Below are positions 45,528 through 58,416 of a stretch of DNA of 64,000 bases, piece after piece. Made by a program: the position numbers and the translations under genes. The DNA is from Gibbula magus (taxonomy: Eukaryota; Mollusca; Gastropoda; Trochida; Trochidae): assembly GCA_936450465.1 (NCBI GenBank), contig OW388296.1, positions 42,822,448 through 42,886,447 of the forward strand, read 5' to 3'. Numbering within the stretch: position 1 is the first letter of the stretch; each line of letters starts with the position of its first letter. The notes under the pieces were generated by a model. That model saw only the letters and a list, made by a program, of their open reading frames with translations, had not been told where the DNA came from and did not search any database.

Positions 45528-45929
45528 TTAAAAGGAGGGTTCTATTGGGGTATTTTTTGTGGAAACGAAATTCGAGAGGATATTCCTGTTTACACATATA
45601 TTTTATTAATACATGATGAAAACAAATTGAAATATAGTAATGAAGGTAATATTTTGATTACTTTATATTTCACAACTTGATAAACACAAGCGGTCATTTG
45701 TTGAAAAATAAAACCAGAGAGAACTGAAGCCATTCATCGGCGAGTCAGGAAAACTTCGCTACAGCATAAAAGCAAAGTTTTTGTTAGTTTTATGACATGT
45801 TATGTGTTACTATGTGTATAGTGCATGTCTTTAGTTATTCAAAAGATGCAAAATAAGGTACAATATGGCGTGTTTTAATTTCATGTAATTAAAACAAAAT
45901 CCAAGATGGCGACAGAACTCTCCCTTTAA
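45528..45929. mobile_element. Second TTAA-flanked MITE family
   Basis: Left end TTAAAAGGAGGGTTCTAT, right end GACAGAACTCTCCCTTTAA: short inverted repeats between TTAA sites. A related partial copy follows at about 46010-46258 (…CGACAGAACTGCCTCTTTAA) and another at 24598. Non-coding. Confidence 0.65.
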
Positions 45930-46009
45930 GAGTTGAGGACATTTCTGTTTACTCGCATTTGGTATTAGTCCATGCTTATTGCAAAATCCATGTGAAACAT
46001 ATTACTGAG

Positions 46010-46258
46010 GGTAATGATCAAAAATAAAAACAATGAGTAGTAAAGCCATTCACCGGCGCTTTTAGTGTAAACAGATTTCTTACGGCACAAAAAGACATTG
46101 TTGATAAATTTAATAATACAATATATGTTACTTTGTTAATATTCCATCAACGTATATGGTTCATTTTTGGAAAAACAGGAAATATAGCGCTTTTTATTTA
46201 ACGTTTTGCAAAAAAGCAAGATGGCGGACAATCAACGACAGAACTGCCTCTTTAAAGT
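46010..46258. repeat. Partial copy of the second TTAA MITE family
   Basis: TAAAGCCATTCACCGGCG, CAAGATGGCGGACAA and AGAACTGCCTCTTTAAA match the right half of the preceding element. Confidence 0.5.
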
Positions 46259-48057
46259 CATGCAATGTGAATTCACTCTTGATGCAACTGGTATGAAGAT
46301 TAAGAACATTGTATTTCAAACTCGTGTTTGCAATAAGCAATTGTATATACTCGTTAATCATAGGGGGGGGGGGAGGGGAATCTTTGTTACCTTTTTCGCT
46401 CCGTACGAGCGCTACATTGAGCACTCACTGTGCTGGGAAATCGGGGTCCACTATATGCATTTCAGGTGCTGCGATCCACTATCTATATATATAGCTATGC
46501 ACGGCAAAGCTAGGGAAATACTGCAAGGCCTGAATCAGCCAGTAATGGAGACTGGCAACAGTTATGCCTTGCTTTGGGAAGTTGGAGTTTAATATGAGAT
46601 CTTGAAATCTTGTGATATGACAACTGACATCCAAATAGTTAAAGGATTATCAGCTATGAGGCAAGGTAACAGGATTGCTCTTTCAATATGGAGTTACCTC
46701 CCTTTAATTGACATCTCTTCATAAAGGCTAGCAAATCGATTACTCACTGGTGGAAACCTTTGCTAAACTTAAGGTAAGCCCTTAAGGGGACCTTTGCTTT
46801 TCGACCGAATGATGTTAATAAACACACCATGATTTCTCTAAGACTTGATTTGTATTGATTAGATGTTCATGTTTGTAATGAGTTTGTCACGTTGTTGAGA
46901 TGTTTGTTCTGTCTACATATTGTTTTAAGTGTGTGAGATATTGTACCTATTTTCTGTTCACTTCAGTTACGTTATTCCTTCCTTTTGTATATGTTCGTGC
47001 TACTACCTGTAGTAACGTTAATATCATTCTCTTCCAACAGCGGTTACTCCCACCGATTTTCGAACTTAACCTCTGTTCTACATTGCCTTAATTTCAAGGT
47101 TTCAGCAAAATCCTACAAACAAAGAGATGAATAGTTAGTGACATGATAAAGTGTTTTGAATTGGTAAATATCCCCCGGAAAGCGGTAACAGTTAAATATT
47201 TTGTTATCCAGGCAATTGTGGTTACTTAAAGCACTGTTGCAGGCCAATTGTTTAAGATATAACTAACGCACAGATAAAGCATATCCCTTTAAACAAACGA
47301 TCTGTCCTAACGGTAATGTACCAGATACATTATCTAGTATATATATAAATATTTAGTATTCAGGTTTTAAAGTTATTTTTTTTAAACGGAGGTAATTAAT
47401 GCAACGTTGCATTAAATCAGCATGAACTACAAAAACGGCAATATTCAATTTTTGTACACAACCTGAAGAATAAAAACGGCAGACGCTATAGTTAATGCAA
47501 CATGGTGTATTACAAATTGACGAAGTAACAGATATACCTCAATGAAGACTATTTCATTCTTTGTTGTCAGTTAAGAGATTAAAGTAAAGTGTAAAGCTTC
47601 ACAGAATCTCTAGTTCAACCGTTTTCAACAACCTGAATTCTCATTTTGTTCACAAAGGACTCTTTATGATTTGTGTAATCTGACTTCGGCTGTTTCAATG
47701 TTTTCATTATCGATTGAAGATTAATTAATTGTGAAGAATGTAAATGTTTTATGGCATCGATAGCTAAGAAGGTACAGTTGTCAGTCATATGATCTAGAAT
47801 AGCTAATTTGGCCACGAAAAAAGCCTTTAAAGCCAGACAGTTTAACTTCAATCTTAATGCATGTCTTGTAAACTTTACAGAGGTTGTATATTGTATTGTC
47901 ATTGGTGGCCACCATTGTTCTCTAAAGAACGAGCATCTAGTAGCTCATGGCACTATATCAAGCGCTCGTGTCCATGTGTCGTCATGGTGTCAGTAGTTAC
48001 CGATCGTTTCGTTACGCTTGTTGAACACATCCCAACCACTGTGTGTGTGAATATAGA
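46259..48057. other. No gene recognised
   Basis: AT-rich intergenic DNA with a short G-run near 46363. A 128-codon open frame overlapping 46206-46592 begins inside the MITE copy and shows no family features. Confidence 0.4.
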
Positions 48058-49800
48058 AGAAGAAGAAGAAGAAGAAGATTATTTTATTAAAGTGTCACAC
48101 ACATTAAAAGTGTCCGGCCAATATGGCCTATGAGACACTAAAATCTTCATGGTGCATATATAAAATATATTATAAACAGATATATCATAAAATACAAGTC
48201 ATACCACACAGTCAAATAATACATATGTATAATGGTAAAATACTACATTACTGGCTCATATTCCTTAAAGTAAACATATTGTAAACCATTGCGGCGATGG
48301 ATTTGATATGAATCCTGTCAGAAAATAAATATATTGCCTTACTGATTGGCGACAAAGTGCTGAAAGACCTATCATAAATACTTAATTTATCAAAAAGCTC
48401 CGTTCTGATGACCTTATAAAAACTACATTCAACAAGGAAATGAACCTCGTCTTCGATGGAGTTACTGTTGCAGAATTTGCATATACGATTATCTAATGGG
48501 GTTACAGGCCGAGTGAAACGTCCAACTTCTACTTCAAGTGGTAATGATCCGCATCGCAGCTTGCTGAAGACACTACGGTGTGAACGGTTAAGAATAGCTT
48601 GAACATAATACTCTACAGACAGAGTGTGCTTGAAAAGACGATATGTGCGTAGTTTGTTGCCATTCGGGAGGTTGTGGTCATTCCACAGTCCAGCAAGCCA
48701 GTCATTGTGATCCTTCAAAATAAGCCAGTCTTTAACATATAAGTATTCATTATCAGTAATTGCATATATATCATTAAATGTAAATTGCGAACTCAAAAAG
48801 TCTTTGATTCTGTTATGCCACGATTTGCGATACCTGGTTGACCACTGGTTTATTCTACAAGCGATTCTGTCAGAGTCCATACTGCATAGCTTACGCCAAA
48901 GTTTGATAGATTCGATCTTGTTACTCGTGGAGGGCGCCGTCCAACCCAGTTCACCTCGTACAGACAGATTTGGGGTTTTTCGTCCAACAGCAAGGAAGAA
49001 ACGGCAGGATTTGTTCTGTATAGAGTTGATGGATGAATATTCTCTTGTTCCCCATATAGCGGACCCATAAGAAAGAATTGGTTGAACCAAGTTATTATAT
49101 AATTGAGTAAAAACATCGTAAGCCATTCCACCAGCAGATTTAAATTTACATATTATTACGCCAAGGGCTCATTTGCTGACTTAGCGATTTCTTTAGTTGT
49201 AAAGTTGAGGTCAAGGTGCTCTTCTAACCAAATGCCGAGGTACTTGTAGGCGTGGCTAACTTCAATATCATCTGTTCCTATTTTATATGGATACGACGAC
49301 CGGGGCACAGATGGGGTACGATAGTGAACAACTTTCTTTGTAATCGCCACCTGGAGCACCAGCTCGCTATACAGTCCAGCATACGTTGGAGAGATTTTTC
49401 ATTTGGAGCAATTACAGCGATGTCATCAGCATACAATAGAATACTCAGCATCTTATTGTCGATGTTAATACCACAGTCCAAGTTGTTGATTTCCGTAGCA
49501 AGGTCGTTAACGTATATAGAAAAGAGAGATGGAGATAAAACACAGCCCTGGCGAACTCCTGATAGCACTGGGAACGAGTCTGTTAAACAGTCATTCACAC
49601 GGACACTTGACCATGTGTCATCATACATTGCCTGAACTGCGTTCAGAAATTTACCGTGTATACCAAGTTGTTGAAGTTTATACCATAGGCATTGGCGATT
49701 AACACTGTCAAAAGCTTTCTTTGCATCGATAATATATCAGGCTTCGAGTGAAACAGACTTTGATAAGGTGATGTGGACATTTTTGTATAACTGAAATTTG
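48058..49800 (-). mobile_element. Decayed, 5'-truncated LINE
   Basis: The minus-strand 3' end is AATAAAATAATC followed by TTC repeats. Reading 5' to 3': KKAFDSVNRQCLW (about 49720) preceded by a stop, RT GVRQGCVLSPSLFSIYVNDL and LYADDIAV (49560-49420), a frameshift near 49340, YKYLGIWLEEHLDLN, then an open 292-codon stretch from 49126 to 48248 with QPILSYGSAIWG and a terminal Cys/His cluster (CKFCNSNSIEDEVHFLVEC). The architecture parallels the LINE at 9071-12006 but it is a different, older lineage. At least two frame breaks, endonuclease absent. Confidence 0.9.
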
Positions 49801-50914
49801 TAGGGTGTAGCATGTGTCATTTTAGAGAGCATGCAACTGAGTTGCTCTCAAATGTAGGGTTACCTCCCTTCAATCGATAGTAAATCGATCGTTTACATAG
49901 GCTAATCTTCCTGAACCCAAGTGTGTAATATAACACAAGTTAAGGCAAACATACATATGCAGGTTAGCACAATGTGGAATTAAGTCTGGTATGAAACTGT
50001 TGTGACGTTTCAATAAAAAATGTACATGAATTTTGAAACAATTGTAAAACACCGAGTTTTGTTTAAATATAATTAAACAGTACGTTTATCATCTCATGGG
50101 GTCATATCTTAGAATGTTAACGCGTAGCACGGGCGGGTCTTTGTTGGGGAAGGACCGGTTACTCACATCGAATTTTCATGCAAAATTGTCAAAATGACAA
50201 GGGGTAGGAGCGCTGTGACCCCATCAATCCCCTCCCCCTCCCCCATCCCCCAGCAACCTCTTAATCACACAAAGCATAAACATAATATTATTTGCTATTA
50301 TTGAGCGCTTAGCATCATTCAGGATTGGACACATGACAACAACCCACTTACCCCGCAAGACACAACTCTAACAGTCTCTATCACTGAATAATGCCAGCCT
50401 TGCTGTATACTCTTGACTTTTCTGTGCTAGTGTAGTGACGCTGCACCTGAAATTCATAGGTCTGCTGACTTGGCTTGCTTATGATTTGACGTTAATGTAA
50501 TGATTTAATGTAGAAGTGGACGTTTGTCTGTGTTTACATGTTGTTGTTCTGTGATAGTGTATTTATTTCATGTTTACCTCATTTCCTTTATACCTTACTT
50601 TTGTGCATTTTATAGTAGGTTAAGATGGACGTTTTCACTTAATTTTCGAATTTTTCAAATGACATTAAAATTGAAATAATAGCAACTTGACACGTTTCAC
50701 TTCACAGTATATTTATTATTCATAAATCACAACATGTAGGACTTACAAAACATATGTTATGATAAATAACGTCTGTGTCTATTCTTACGCGAACGTGTTA
50801 TCACAGCAAATGTACATTCTCAAGTAAAATTATTAAAATTTTTTATATATGTTTATCACGCGTCAATTAAGAATGCCCAGAAAAGAGATCGTCTTTGAAT
50901 AAAATTGGCGCTGA
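49801..50914. other. No gene recognised
   Basis: Intergenic. It holds a C-rich tract (CCCCTCCCCCTCCCCCATCC near 50230). No open frame of note. Confidence 0.4.
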
Positions 50915-51402
50915 AGCACGTTTTAATGTTTTTTTTTCTCAAATTTGCCATTTGTCTTTGATGTTTATACAATATATCGTTACGTCAGATGGTGAAACAT
51001 TGTATTACAACCTCCTCAGCCGTATCCATAGAAAATGGTTATCCTTATTAGAATAAAATGGTGCGACGTAAAAAGCGACAGTGCTGTGGGAGAGAGATTC
51101 GTAGGTATCATGCAAATAAAGAGCCAGATTGTTAATAATAATGGTGCAATAATAAAACTCTACTCGGAGTGTCTATGTATCGCTACATCAGTTAGATGAC
51201 TTGCACCTTCGAGCGGCCATTAAATGTGAACACATTAAAATGGCCGCTCAATAGGAAAGGATTATCATGGTTTAACCGAACCAAGTACATTTATTTTGAA
51301 ATTCTTTATATTGATTGGGGAGTATTATTCAGCCATTGTAATATAAACCTTTTCGTGATATAACATTATTTGACTGAGAACGTCGTGCTATAGCACCTTT
51401 AA
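50915..51402. mobile_element. Diverged relative of the first TTAA MITE
   Basis: Body words (TTTGCCATTTG, GCGGCCATT, TGTGAACACATT, CGTGCTATAGCACCTTTAA) parallel the 343-bp MITE, but ends and spacing have drifted. The left boundary is uncertain. Confidence 0.45.
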
Positions 51403-51507
51403 AACGTATCTAGGTGCAGATGTTGAATGAATGTATGTCGATTTAATTTAGAAAAGGACGCCTCGATCAATAGAGCACAGATACTTTTGTGTCTATTTCT
51501 TTGTGGA

Positions 51508-52634
51508 CTATTTGGTAACAACGCCACCGACAACACCAACAGCTTTGCCAACAATCCCCGGCAGAACTGCTGCAACAGCATGGAACAGAACTTTGAAGAG
51601 GAAGCCCATGACTTCAGAACTTTCCTTATTAACTTCATCCCTTGCCCTCTCCCTATCTTCCTCTCTCGCAATCTTCTCGACCTTTCTTTCCATTGTCAGC
51701 CTCTCAGCCTCGAGCTCCTTCTTCACCTTCTCATTCTCTTCTGCAAGCTGTTTGACAACGGACTTCAAGTTTGTTATCTCCTGTACAATAGAGTTGCTTG
51801 CTTTCTGTTTGGTTTCATCCTCCATCTGTTTGATTCTGTTTTGGAGTTGTGCTGCCTCAAGTTCATGCTTTCTATTTTCAGACCTCATTTTACTCTCGAA
51901 CTCTTTCCTAATTTGCTCTCGCTCTCCCTGCCGTTTTCGCTCGTTTTCCTTTCTCAGCTGTTCTTCCCGCTGTTGCATGTTCTTCTCCGCTTCTACGAAC
52001 ATATCACTGGTGTAACAGTTGCCCCCGTTTTGCATCAGAATGGTATCAATCAAGTCCATGAACTCACTGACTTCTTGATCGCGTTCAGATGTCGACCCTC
52101 TATTGTTGAAGGCTATGCATCGGTTGTTACAAGCCTGGAGAAGATCCTTAAGTTCCTTGGGAACATTTTGTACGTATTGAGAAAGGGTTGTGTTGTCATG
52201 GATGAGGTCATCTTTCCTCGTGAATAAAACCAGCAAATAATCTATCATCCCCTCGCCGAAAACTTGTATGAAGTGTTGAACTGTTTCCTGTTCCTCTTGT
52301 GTGAAGTGATCGATTCTGACCACCAGAACGAAGGCATGGGGACCGGGCGCCGTCATTCCAACACATTTGACAATCTCCCTTGTAATATCAGCATTGGTCA
52401 TGCCAGTGTCAAATAGACCAGGACTGTCAATTATGTGTATGTTGCGACCAAACCTAACGGCAGTTCCTCTTTGACATTTCTTAGTCACTGACGATCCACA
52501 TGCACTCGATTCAAATACTTTCTTGCCCAAAATGTTGTTTCCGGAAGCACTTTTGCCCGATCCTGTTCTTCCGAGGAATACAATTCTTCTTTGCTCTGCG
52601 GGACATACCTTTGAAGTCCATCCGATTTGTCCAG
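51508..52634 (-). CDS. GIMAP main exon (GTPase, coiled coil, C-terminal hydrophobic segment)
   Basis: Acceptor TTTTAG before 52634 (minus strand), phase 1; ends at a stop at 51508. The whole GTPase and tail are in one exon, as is common for GIMAP genes. Confidence 0.95.
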
Positions 52635-55600
52635 CTAAACATAAAAACACCACAGGTAAAATGGGATTAATATAAAATGATCGTGTATTCAATCTTTGCT
52701 AACCAATTCTCATAATTCTCATGATGCACATAAACCATATATTAAGGAATCCAAAGGAAACTTAAAATCACATAATCAAAACTTACTAATGCCAATCAGC
52801 GACGAAGCTAGGAGATACTCAGTTCGATTTGAAACGATACCAACTTTCAACAGATCTTATATGTATGTGATGAGGATATATAATTCGTGCAGATAAATAC
52901 ACATGGGGTGCTAAATTTGCTATTTCAAATGGGCTCAAACGGAAATAATGTTTTGTATTTAAGGTGGAAGTTTGTGAAATGGGGAAATTTTGTTAGTACA
53001 ATATGATGTAGTCATATCTTCTTGGATGACGCATCTTATCTGAAGGTCTCTCCTATCTCAACTGGTTAAGGATATTTCAAACGATGAATAATCAAAAGTC
53101 GTGTTTTCCAGAAACGTAAATATTTTAAAAATTAAAATTTAATTTAAGTTGGCTTTAAGAGACAGAGTACAACTATGTGTCAGTCGTAACTATATCTTAT
53201 GGATTAACATAGCAATCATCTTTGTTGGTATTGTTTGAATACGTTTAAAGTTTTTAGATTTTAAAGGCTTGCCATGCATTTTTTTAGGACGAATGGTCAG
53301 GGCCATATGTATAGCCTTGGTACCGCCAAACAAAATTTGAGATTTAGCGATGGAACAGTTCTGGTGGAGTCGAAAATGTGAAATGATGACGATGGATTGT
53401 TTGATAACATGTAATGTTGAAGTAGTTGGATAGAAGAAAACAATTTTGAATCAAGTACCACTGAGAGCTTTTTTCTTTATCTGTTTCACCATGTTACAGA
53501 TAAAACAATATGAATACATTTTGAATCTACGCAAAATATAACAAGATGTGATTGTTAAACTCTGATTCCCCGAGGATAAAACCATAGTATGGATGAAAAT
53601 ACCGATACAATTCCCTAAGGAGAACACTGTAGGGAGGCACCGCTGTATCTCATTATTTGTTTTATTAATAATTGACTCATAAATCAGTTTGTTGTAACAA
53701 GATCGTCAGTTTTATTGAACAAGCGACAGTTGTGACAAATTGAAAATGCAAGTAATATTATGGACTGCCAAATTCTAGATGGGTCGCCATGTTTTTTATG
53801 TTTTTTCATATACGATTGAACACTTTATTTCAAAGTTGGATTTTTCGAGTATAGCCATTGTGAAAAGTATTACAGGTCAAAGGGTCACTAACTTTACATC
53901 TATTAATACGCATTTGCCAGGTTTTTTGACATCACAAATGTAAACAATACTTTTGACTGCCACACTCCCAAAAAAGCCTCGATGTTGCATGCTCTTTGAC
54001 AGGTTATAAACAAAAGCGTGAACAATCATGATATATTACCCACCTGTCGTTGCTTGGTTACCAGATTGGATATCTGAGTGGAAACATTGAATGGGGCTTC
54101 CTGATGAGTAACTACTGCATGAACTCGACTCACTGTCCCAGGTATCTGAAACAAGGATTGTGTATGTGATGTAACGGTTTTCTTATCTCCACTAGCTGTG
54201 AGATGAGGCATTTTTAGTAGAACAGTACTTACTTAGAAATACTAAATACTTTAGATATGGCTAGTGGTCTGAGTGGTATGGTAACAGGGAAAGGTGTTTC
54301 CTGCTGAGTAACTACAACTGGACTCACTGTCACAGTTGACTGAAACACGAATTGTGTATGTGTTTTTTTTATCTCCTTTGGCTGTGAGATGAGGCATTGT
54401 CATATTTACAATATTATTTCAATCAAATAATGTGGCTGGTTTTATAGTTGTAGAAAGGCCATAACAATATACAATATGGTTGCCAAAAGCAAATGTAAAT
54501 GCAAAATGCAAATGGTTCGTTTTTACTCAATTCCATCTTCATATTGAAACCTATGAAGCTGGTTCAAAATGAAAAACTCAGTTACCTGCTGTTAGTTCAT
54601 CAATGTCAAACTGCTGACCACTGGGCGACGAATTCAGATATAACTTCTGCCATCTTGGCATTCCTTGGTCCGGACTCTCTTGGCCTGACCATGAACGATG
54701 TATATTTCAATCTTTAATAATGATTATCCTTCAAACTTTATTCAGAAAGTGAAAGACCATATAAACTGCTTTAATTCCTTGAAAAACTACTCTACAGCCA
54801 AATTGATTTTGATTTGAACCGATTGATTTCAACCAAATGGACATTCTCCCTTTTATTGACACAACCACCTGACACGGTCAAACTATATTTATCGAATGTT
54901 ATTTTTTTTTAAGGAGAGATGCTACCCAGAAACCGAACTCACGATTACATTTTGCAATAATACTTTATTGTTGTGAATAAACAGGAACATATATGCATTA
55001 CTTTCGTTGGAATATTGGCTTGTCTGTACACTAATGGAACTCCCTAAATTTCCTTAATGCCCTTTAATGGTTATTTTACGACATGCCGTATGGCGTCATC
55101 CTCACCTATATTCGCGGTAGATGATATTTTGTTTGTTATTCCAATTACATGCAAACCTCAGATTCATGATGAATTTAAGTTGCCTGATATAATCTACTAA
55201 AAGTTGTTATTTCACGATGTATTCTAAGACTGATGGTGTATTCAGAAATAAGTACACGATAATAAGTAACACTTGAATTGATCAAACCTCCTGTAACGTA
55301 GGGATTTTACAATTAAGTAGATAATTTAAATAATGGTGTTAAAGTGATGGAAAACATTCGGTGACCACGAGTTATTATTCTTGAATATATTATTTGCATT
55401 TAAAATGTATCACGAAATGGTTGTTGAATGAAACTGACAATCTTGTGTATAACTAATTGAGTGCATTTGAAGAGCTATTTGTCGATCCCATCAAAACACA
55501 TAAGCATAAATGTTGCATCATGTAATATGTAATCATCAAATGGACACATTGCCTGCCTGCAAATGAAACATGATTTGTAAATAGGTTTTATCAACAACCC

Positions 55601-56551
55601 TTCTTAACAACTATAATCCTCTTTAGCCACGAGAACATGTACACAACATTTTATCAAACTACAACTCTTTCTCAAGGAACAACGGAGGGAGGAACTACTA
55701 GTATTTCAACCATGTAATGTATAATCAATAATGTACTCACTCAATTAGTTATACACAAGAGTGTCAGTTTCATTCAACAACCATTTCGTGACACATTTGA
55801 AATGCAAATAATATTTTAGACTGCCATACTCTACACACACTCAGACGTTTTACAGGTGGTAAACAACAACGTGAAGATGACAATCATGATCATCTACCCA
55901 CCCGTCTTGTCTTGGTTACCAGATTGGATATCTGAGTGGAAACATTGAATGGGGCTTCCTGATGAGTAACTACTGCATGAACTCGACTCACTGTCCACGT
56001 TATCTGAAACAAGGATTGTGTATGTGATGTAACGGTTTTCTTATCTCCACTAGCTGTGAGATGAGGCATTTTTAGTCGAACAGTACTTTACTTAGAACTA
56101 CTAAATACTTTAGATATGGCTAGTGGTCTGAGTGGAAACATAGAAACGGGTTTCCTGCTGAGTAACTACAACTGGACTCACTGTCACAGTTGACTGAAAC
56201 ACGAATTGTGTATGTGGTGTAAGGTTGTTTTTTTTTTATCTCCATCGGCTGTAAGATGAGGCATTGCCATATTTACAATAATATTTCAATCAAATAATAA
56301 TTTACCCACTCAATTAGTTATACACAAGATTGTCAGTTTCATTCAACAACCATTTCGTGACATTTTCGTGTCTTAAAAAAACATAACACATACACTTTTG
56401 AAATAGTTCGTTAGACATCTCATTCTAAATAGCAAGTAAAAGTCCAACAATTTCTAAAAAGTATTACATTATCAATAAAACGATTACCGTTAATTGGTTG
56501 TTCATCTGTTTGTGAACCCTCTTCATTTATGTGTAGAGTGTCCATGATCAT
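51508..56551 (-). CDS. AIG1/GIMAP-type GTPase
   Basis: Four exons join in phase 1: 56551-56488 (from an ATG), 56003-55902, 54145-54044, 52634-51508; total 1395 bases, 464 residues. The large exon holds the AIG1 GTPase: P-loop GRTGSGKS (about 111-118), DSPGLFDT (about 159-166) and FTRKDD (about 227-232), followed by FNNR. A long charged coiled coil follows (EEQLRKENERKRQGEREQ onward), then a hydrophobic end VLFHAVAAVLPGIVGKAVG that may bind membrane. GIMAPs form membrane-associated GTP-bound scaffolds and are often expanded in mollusc immune responses. The two short exons encode almost identical Ser-rich linkers and are products of a local duplication. The first exon overlaps the frame of the upstream Schlafen-like gene. 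The GTPase exon is certain; the start and first exon are inferred from phase only. Confidence 0.85.
52635..54043. other. GIMAP intron
   Basis: AT-rich intron sequence. Its right part (from about 53690) resembles 55755-55900, as part of the duplicated exon module. Confidence 0.5.
54044..54145 (-). CDS. GIMAP linker exon C1
   Basis: 102 bases, phase 1 to 1, acceptor TTTCAG, donor GTGGGT. It encodes a Ser-rich linker (WDSESSSCSSYSSGSPIQCF). Nearly identical to 55902-56003. Confidence 0.7.
54275..54339 (-). pseudogene. Decayed linker exon D1
   Basis: Acceptor TTTCAG and VNCDSESSCSSYSAGN match the linker exons, but the frame meets a stop and no GT donor stands where C1 has one. Partner of D2 (56193). 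Confidence 0.6.
54380..55390. other. Spacer between duplicated linker modules
   Basis: No coding sequence recognised. One 72-codon plus-strand frame (54499-54717) has no family features. Confidence 0.4.
55391..55810. repeat. Inverted repeat, with a third copy at 56308-56362
   Basis: TCACGAAATGGTTGTTGAAT … ACAATCTTGTGTATAACTAA at 55409-55466 is reversed at 55738-55795 and appears again at 56308-56362. It marks the edges of the duplicated exon module and may have mediated it. Confidence 0.75.
55902..56003 (-). CDS. GIMAP linker exon C2
   Basis: 102 bases, phase 1 to 1, acceptor TTTCAG, donor GTGGGT. It encodes DSESSSCSSYSSGSPIQCFH as in C1, differing at both ends. Confidence 0.7.
56130..56193 (-). 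pseudogene. Decayed linker exon D2
   Basis: Starts after TTTCAG with VNCDSESSCSSYSAGN and reads FLCFHSDH then a stop. It lies 190 bases upstream of C2, as D1 lies 194 upstream of C1. Confidence 0.6.
56488..56551 (-). CDS. GIMAP first exon (putative)
   Basis: ATG at 56551 (and a second at 56545), reads MIMDTLHINEEGSQTDEQPI N and meets donor GTAATC at 56487 in phase 1, matching the linker exons. Its frame is open upstream to 56683, overlapping the end of the Schlafen-like gene by 53 bases. It could instead be part of that gene's 3' UTR. Confidence 0.45.
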
Positions 56552-56627
56552 ACGAGAAGAAACCTCATGTTGTTCTGGAGTACCATGATACACTGATATA
56601 TAAATCGTTTGCAAGTGTTTGAACTCC

Positions 56628-57742
56628 CTATTCCTGGGGAGTATTGTTTTCTCCGTCGACTTGTTCAGGTATACGGATGGTTCTCATTCGACGCAGCCAT
56701 TCTTCTTTCTCCATTCGCTTGGTGAAATCGTTATCCCACTGGTATGTTCTAGGTCCCTGTTTATCATAAAACACGACGCCACAAAAATGGGCTATGGCCA
56801 CCTCCAGAATGTACTTATGTGGGTTTTCATGAACAGTATGAAACTGAATGTCAACTTTATGTTCATCAAAATCTTCATAATCTTTTCCTGACAAAACACA
56901 CAAGTCTGTTGAAAACTTTCTTTTCAACCCTTGCACAAACTCTTCCTTCTTTACATGCAATTCGAAGCCTACTACTTTTGTCTGTTTTGTCTTGTATGGT
57001 CGTGAGACAGTTACTTCTTTTAATCCAACAATAAAGGAACCGCCTCCTTTGACCTTTGAGAGAGAAGTTATATTATCTTTGAGTTTCAGATTTGACCATA
57101 TATATGCGAGGAGAGCTTCCAAGTTGGATTTTACTGAGTTGTATTCTTCTACGTCCGGCTTAATTGATTTCAGTTCGACATGTCTCGATTCTTCAATAGA
57201 AATATGCTTTCCTTCTATTGGTTGGAAAGATCCAAGTATGGGATTTGGACAACTAGGTTTTGATTTAAACTGAAGTAATGAAAGAATGTTAATGCACAAA
57301 GGTTTTATATTTTCAAAGTCGCTTCTCAATTTTGTATTGAAGTCCACTGTTACAACTCCTTCCGTTTTCTTCACTTCAATCAGAAGACAGTCAGTGAATT
57401 GGTCAAAGCCTTCTAATGAGGAAATCCAGTACCGCTCGCATGTGTTTGTGAATAGTTGCCCACCTTCAATTTGCTCCTCGATACACTTGCCAAAACATTG
57501 ATCAAAGTCTTCGAGATTTCTATCCCAGGCTTCCTGACCAAGGATGTGGAGAATAAGAAAACCCCCGTCAGTGTTTCTCAACGCAGCTATAGTTTTTTCA
57601 AATTTTCTCTGAAATCTTCTCTTTTTTTCGAGTTTATTATTGCCTTTGATGGTCCCAATATCCGTGTGCTGTACCACAAACGTTGTGAATCTGAGTTCAG
57701 TTCTGCTTTGGATTTTTAGTTGTGAACAGGTATTACAGTTTT
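56628..57742 (-). CDS. Schlafen-like main exon
   Basis: Acceptor TTTCAG (minus strand) before 57742, ends at TAG 56628-56630. The frame is open further upstream into the intron, but no ATG there fits; the short upstream exon supplies it. Confidence 0.85.
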
Positions 57743-58416
57743 CTGAAACACACAAACAAGAGATATCCGTAAACAACTGACGGCCAAAGCTATTTGAACT
57801 TATAATACAATCTTTCAAAAAATAAACGCATCCAAACGTTTTGAACTGTGTTCACTTCGCCCTTGTGAATATCACGGACACAAGGGTCGATAAATAAACT
57901 CACATGAAGTAAATAATTTTTTAAGGCACGTACATGTGTCATTCTGAGTACAATCAATACATTCAAATATTATATCTGTTGTAAAATCTCGAAGTTATGG
58001 ATGTTATATTTGCATTTTCTAAGGGTGTATAAAAAATAAATTCCTATCGTCCCACTGTTCATCTTGAAACAGTATTACCCTGTATCAACATTTTGGCCAA
58101 AGATATATAGTTTTTGAAAATCATGGTCAAATTTCATCAGTATGGTCTGTGACAAGGAATACATAAGTCAAGTATCAAACGCCTATAAATGACCAATCGT
58201 AGGTAATCACAAGATAAAATCTCCATGATCTCATCTGAATGATCTGCTAACAAAGGCTCCAATCTGAATAGATATACTCCTATTTCATTTCACGCGACCT
58301 TTATTTTGTATTTTCCAGGCAATGGATTCCTTAACATAGATTACCTCATACAGATAGAAATATAAACTTTGAATAACTAAAGACATCAGAATCACGGAAT
58401 GACACTCACCATCCAT
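56628..58416 (-). CDS. Schlafen-like protein
   Basis: Two coding exons: 58416-58410 (ATGGATG, donor GTGAGT) and 57742-56628, phase 1, giving 373 residues. The protein has two similar lobes, as in the Schlafen core: lobe 1 has ELRFTTFVVQHTD … AALRNTDGGFLILHI; lobe 2 has EESRHVELKSI (E187, E192), GGGSFIVGLKE (about 234) and, near the end, EVAIAHFCGVVFYDKQGPRT and EKEEWLRRM. The last two match the Schlafen C-lobe (FCCAVFSE…, TTEEWV.MM). Vertebrate Schlafens cleave or sequester tRNA and restrict viruses; two glutamates of the nuclease triad appear present, while the usual third acidic residue after GG..FIGV reads LKE. There is no helicase domain, so this is a short form. It sits directly upstream of the GIMAP gene on the same strand. 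The family call rests on motif similarity. Confidence 0.75.

Noticed and set aside
46206..46592. 128-codon plus-strand frame
   Set aside because: It begins inside a MITE copy, shows no domain and no splice context.
51427..52227. 266-codon plus-strand frame
   Set aside because: Antisense shadow of the GIMAP exon, open because of its coiled-coil codon bias.
56488..56614. Treating the region after the Schlafen stop as a separate small gene starting at TTG
   Set aside because: No ATG at that point; the first in-frame ATG is 56551, and splice phases tie it to GIMAP.
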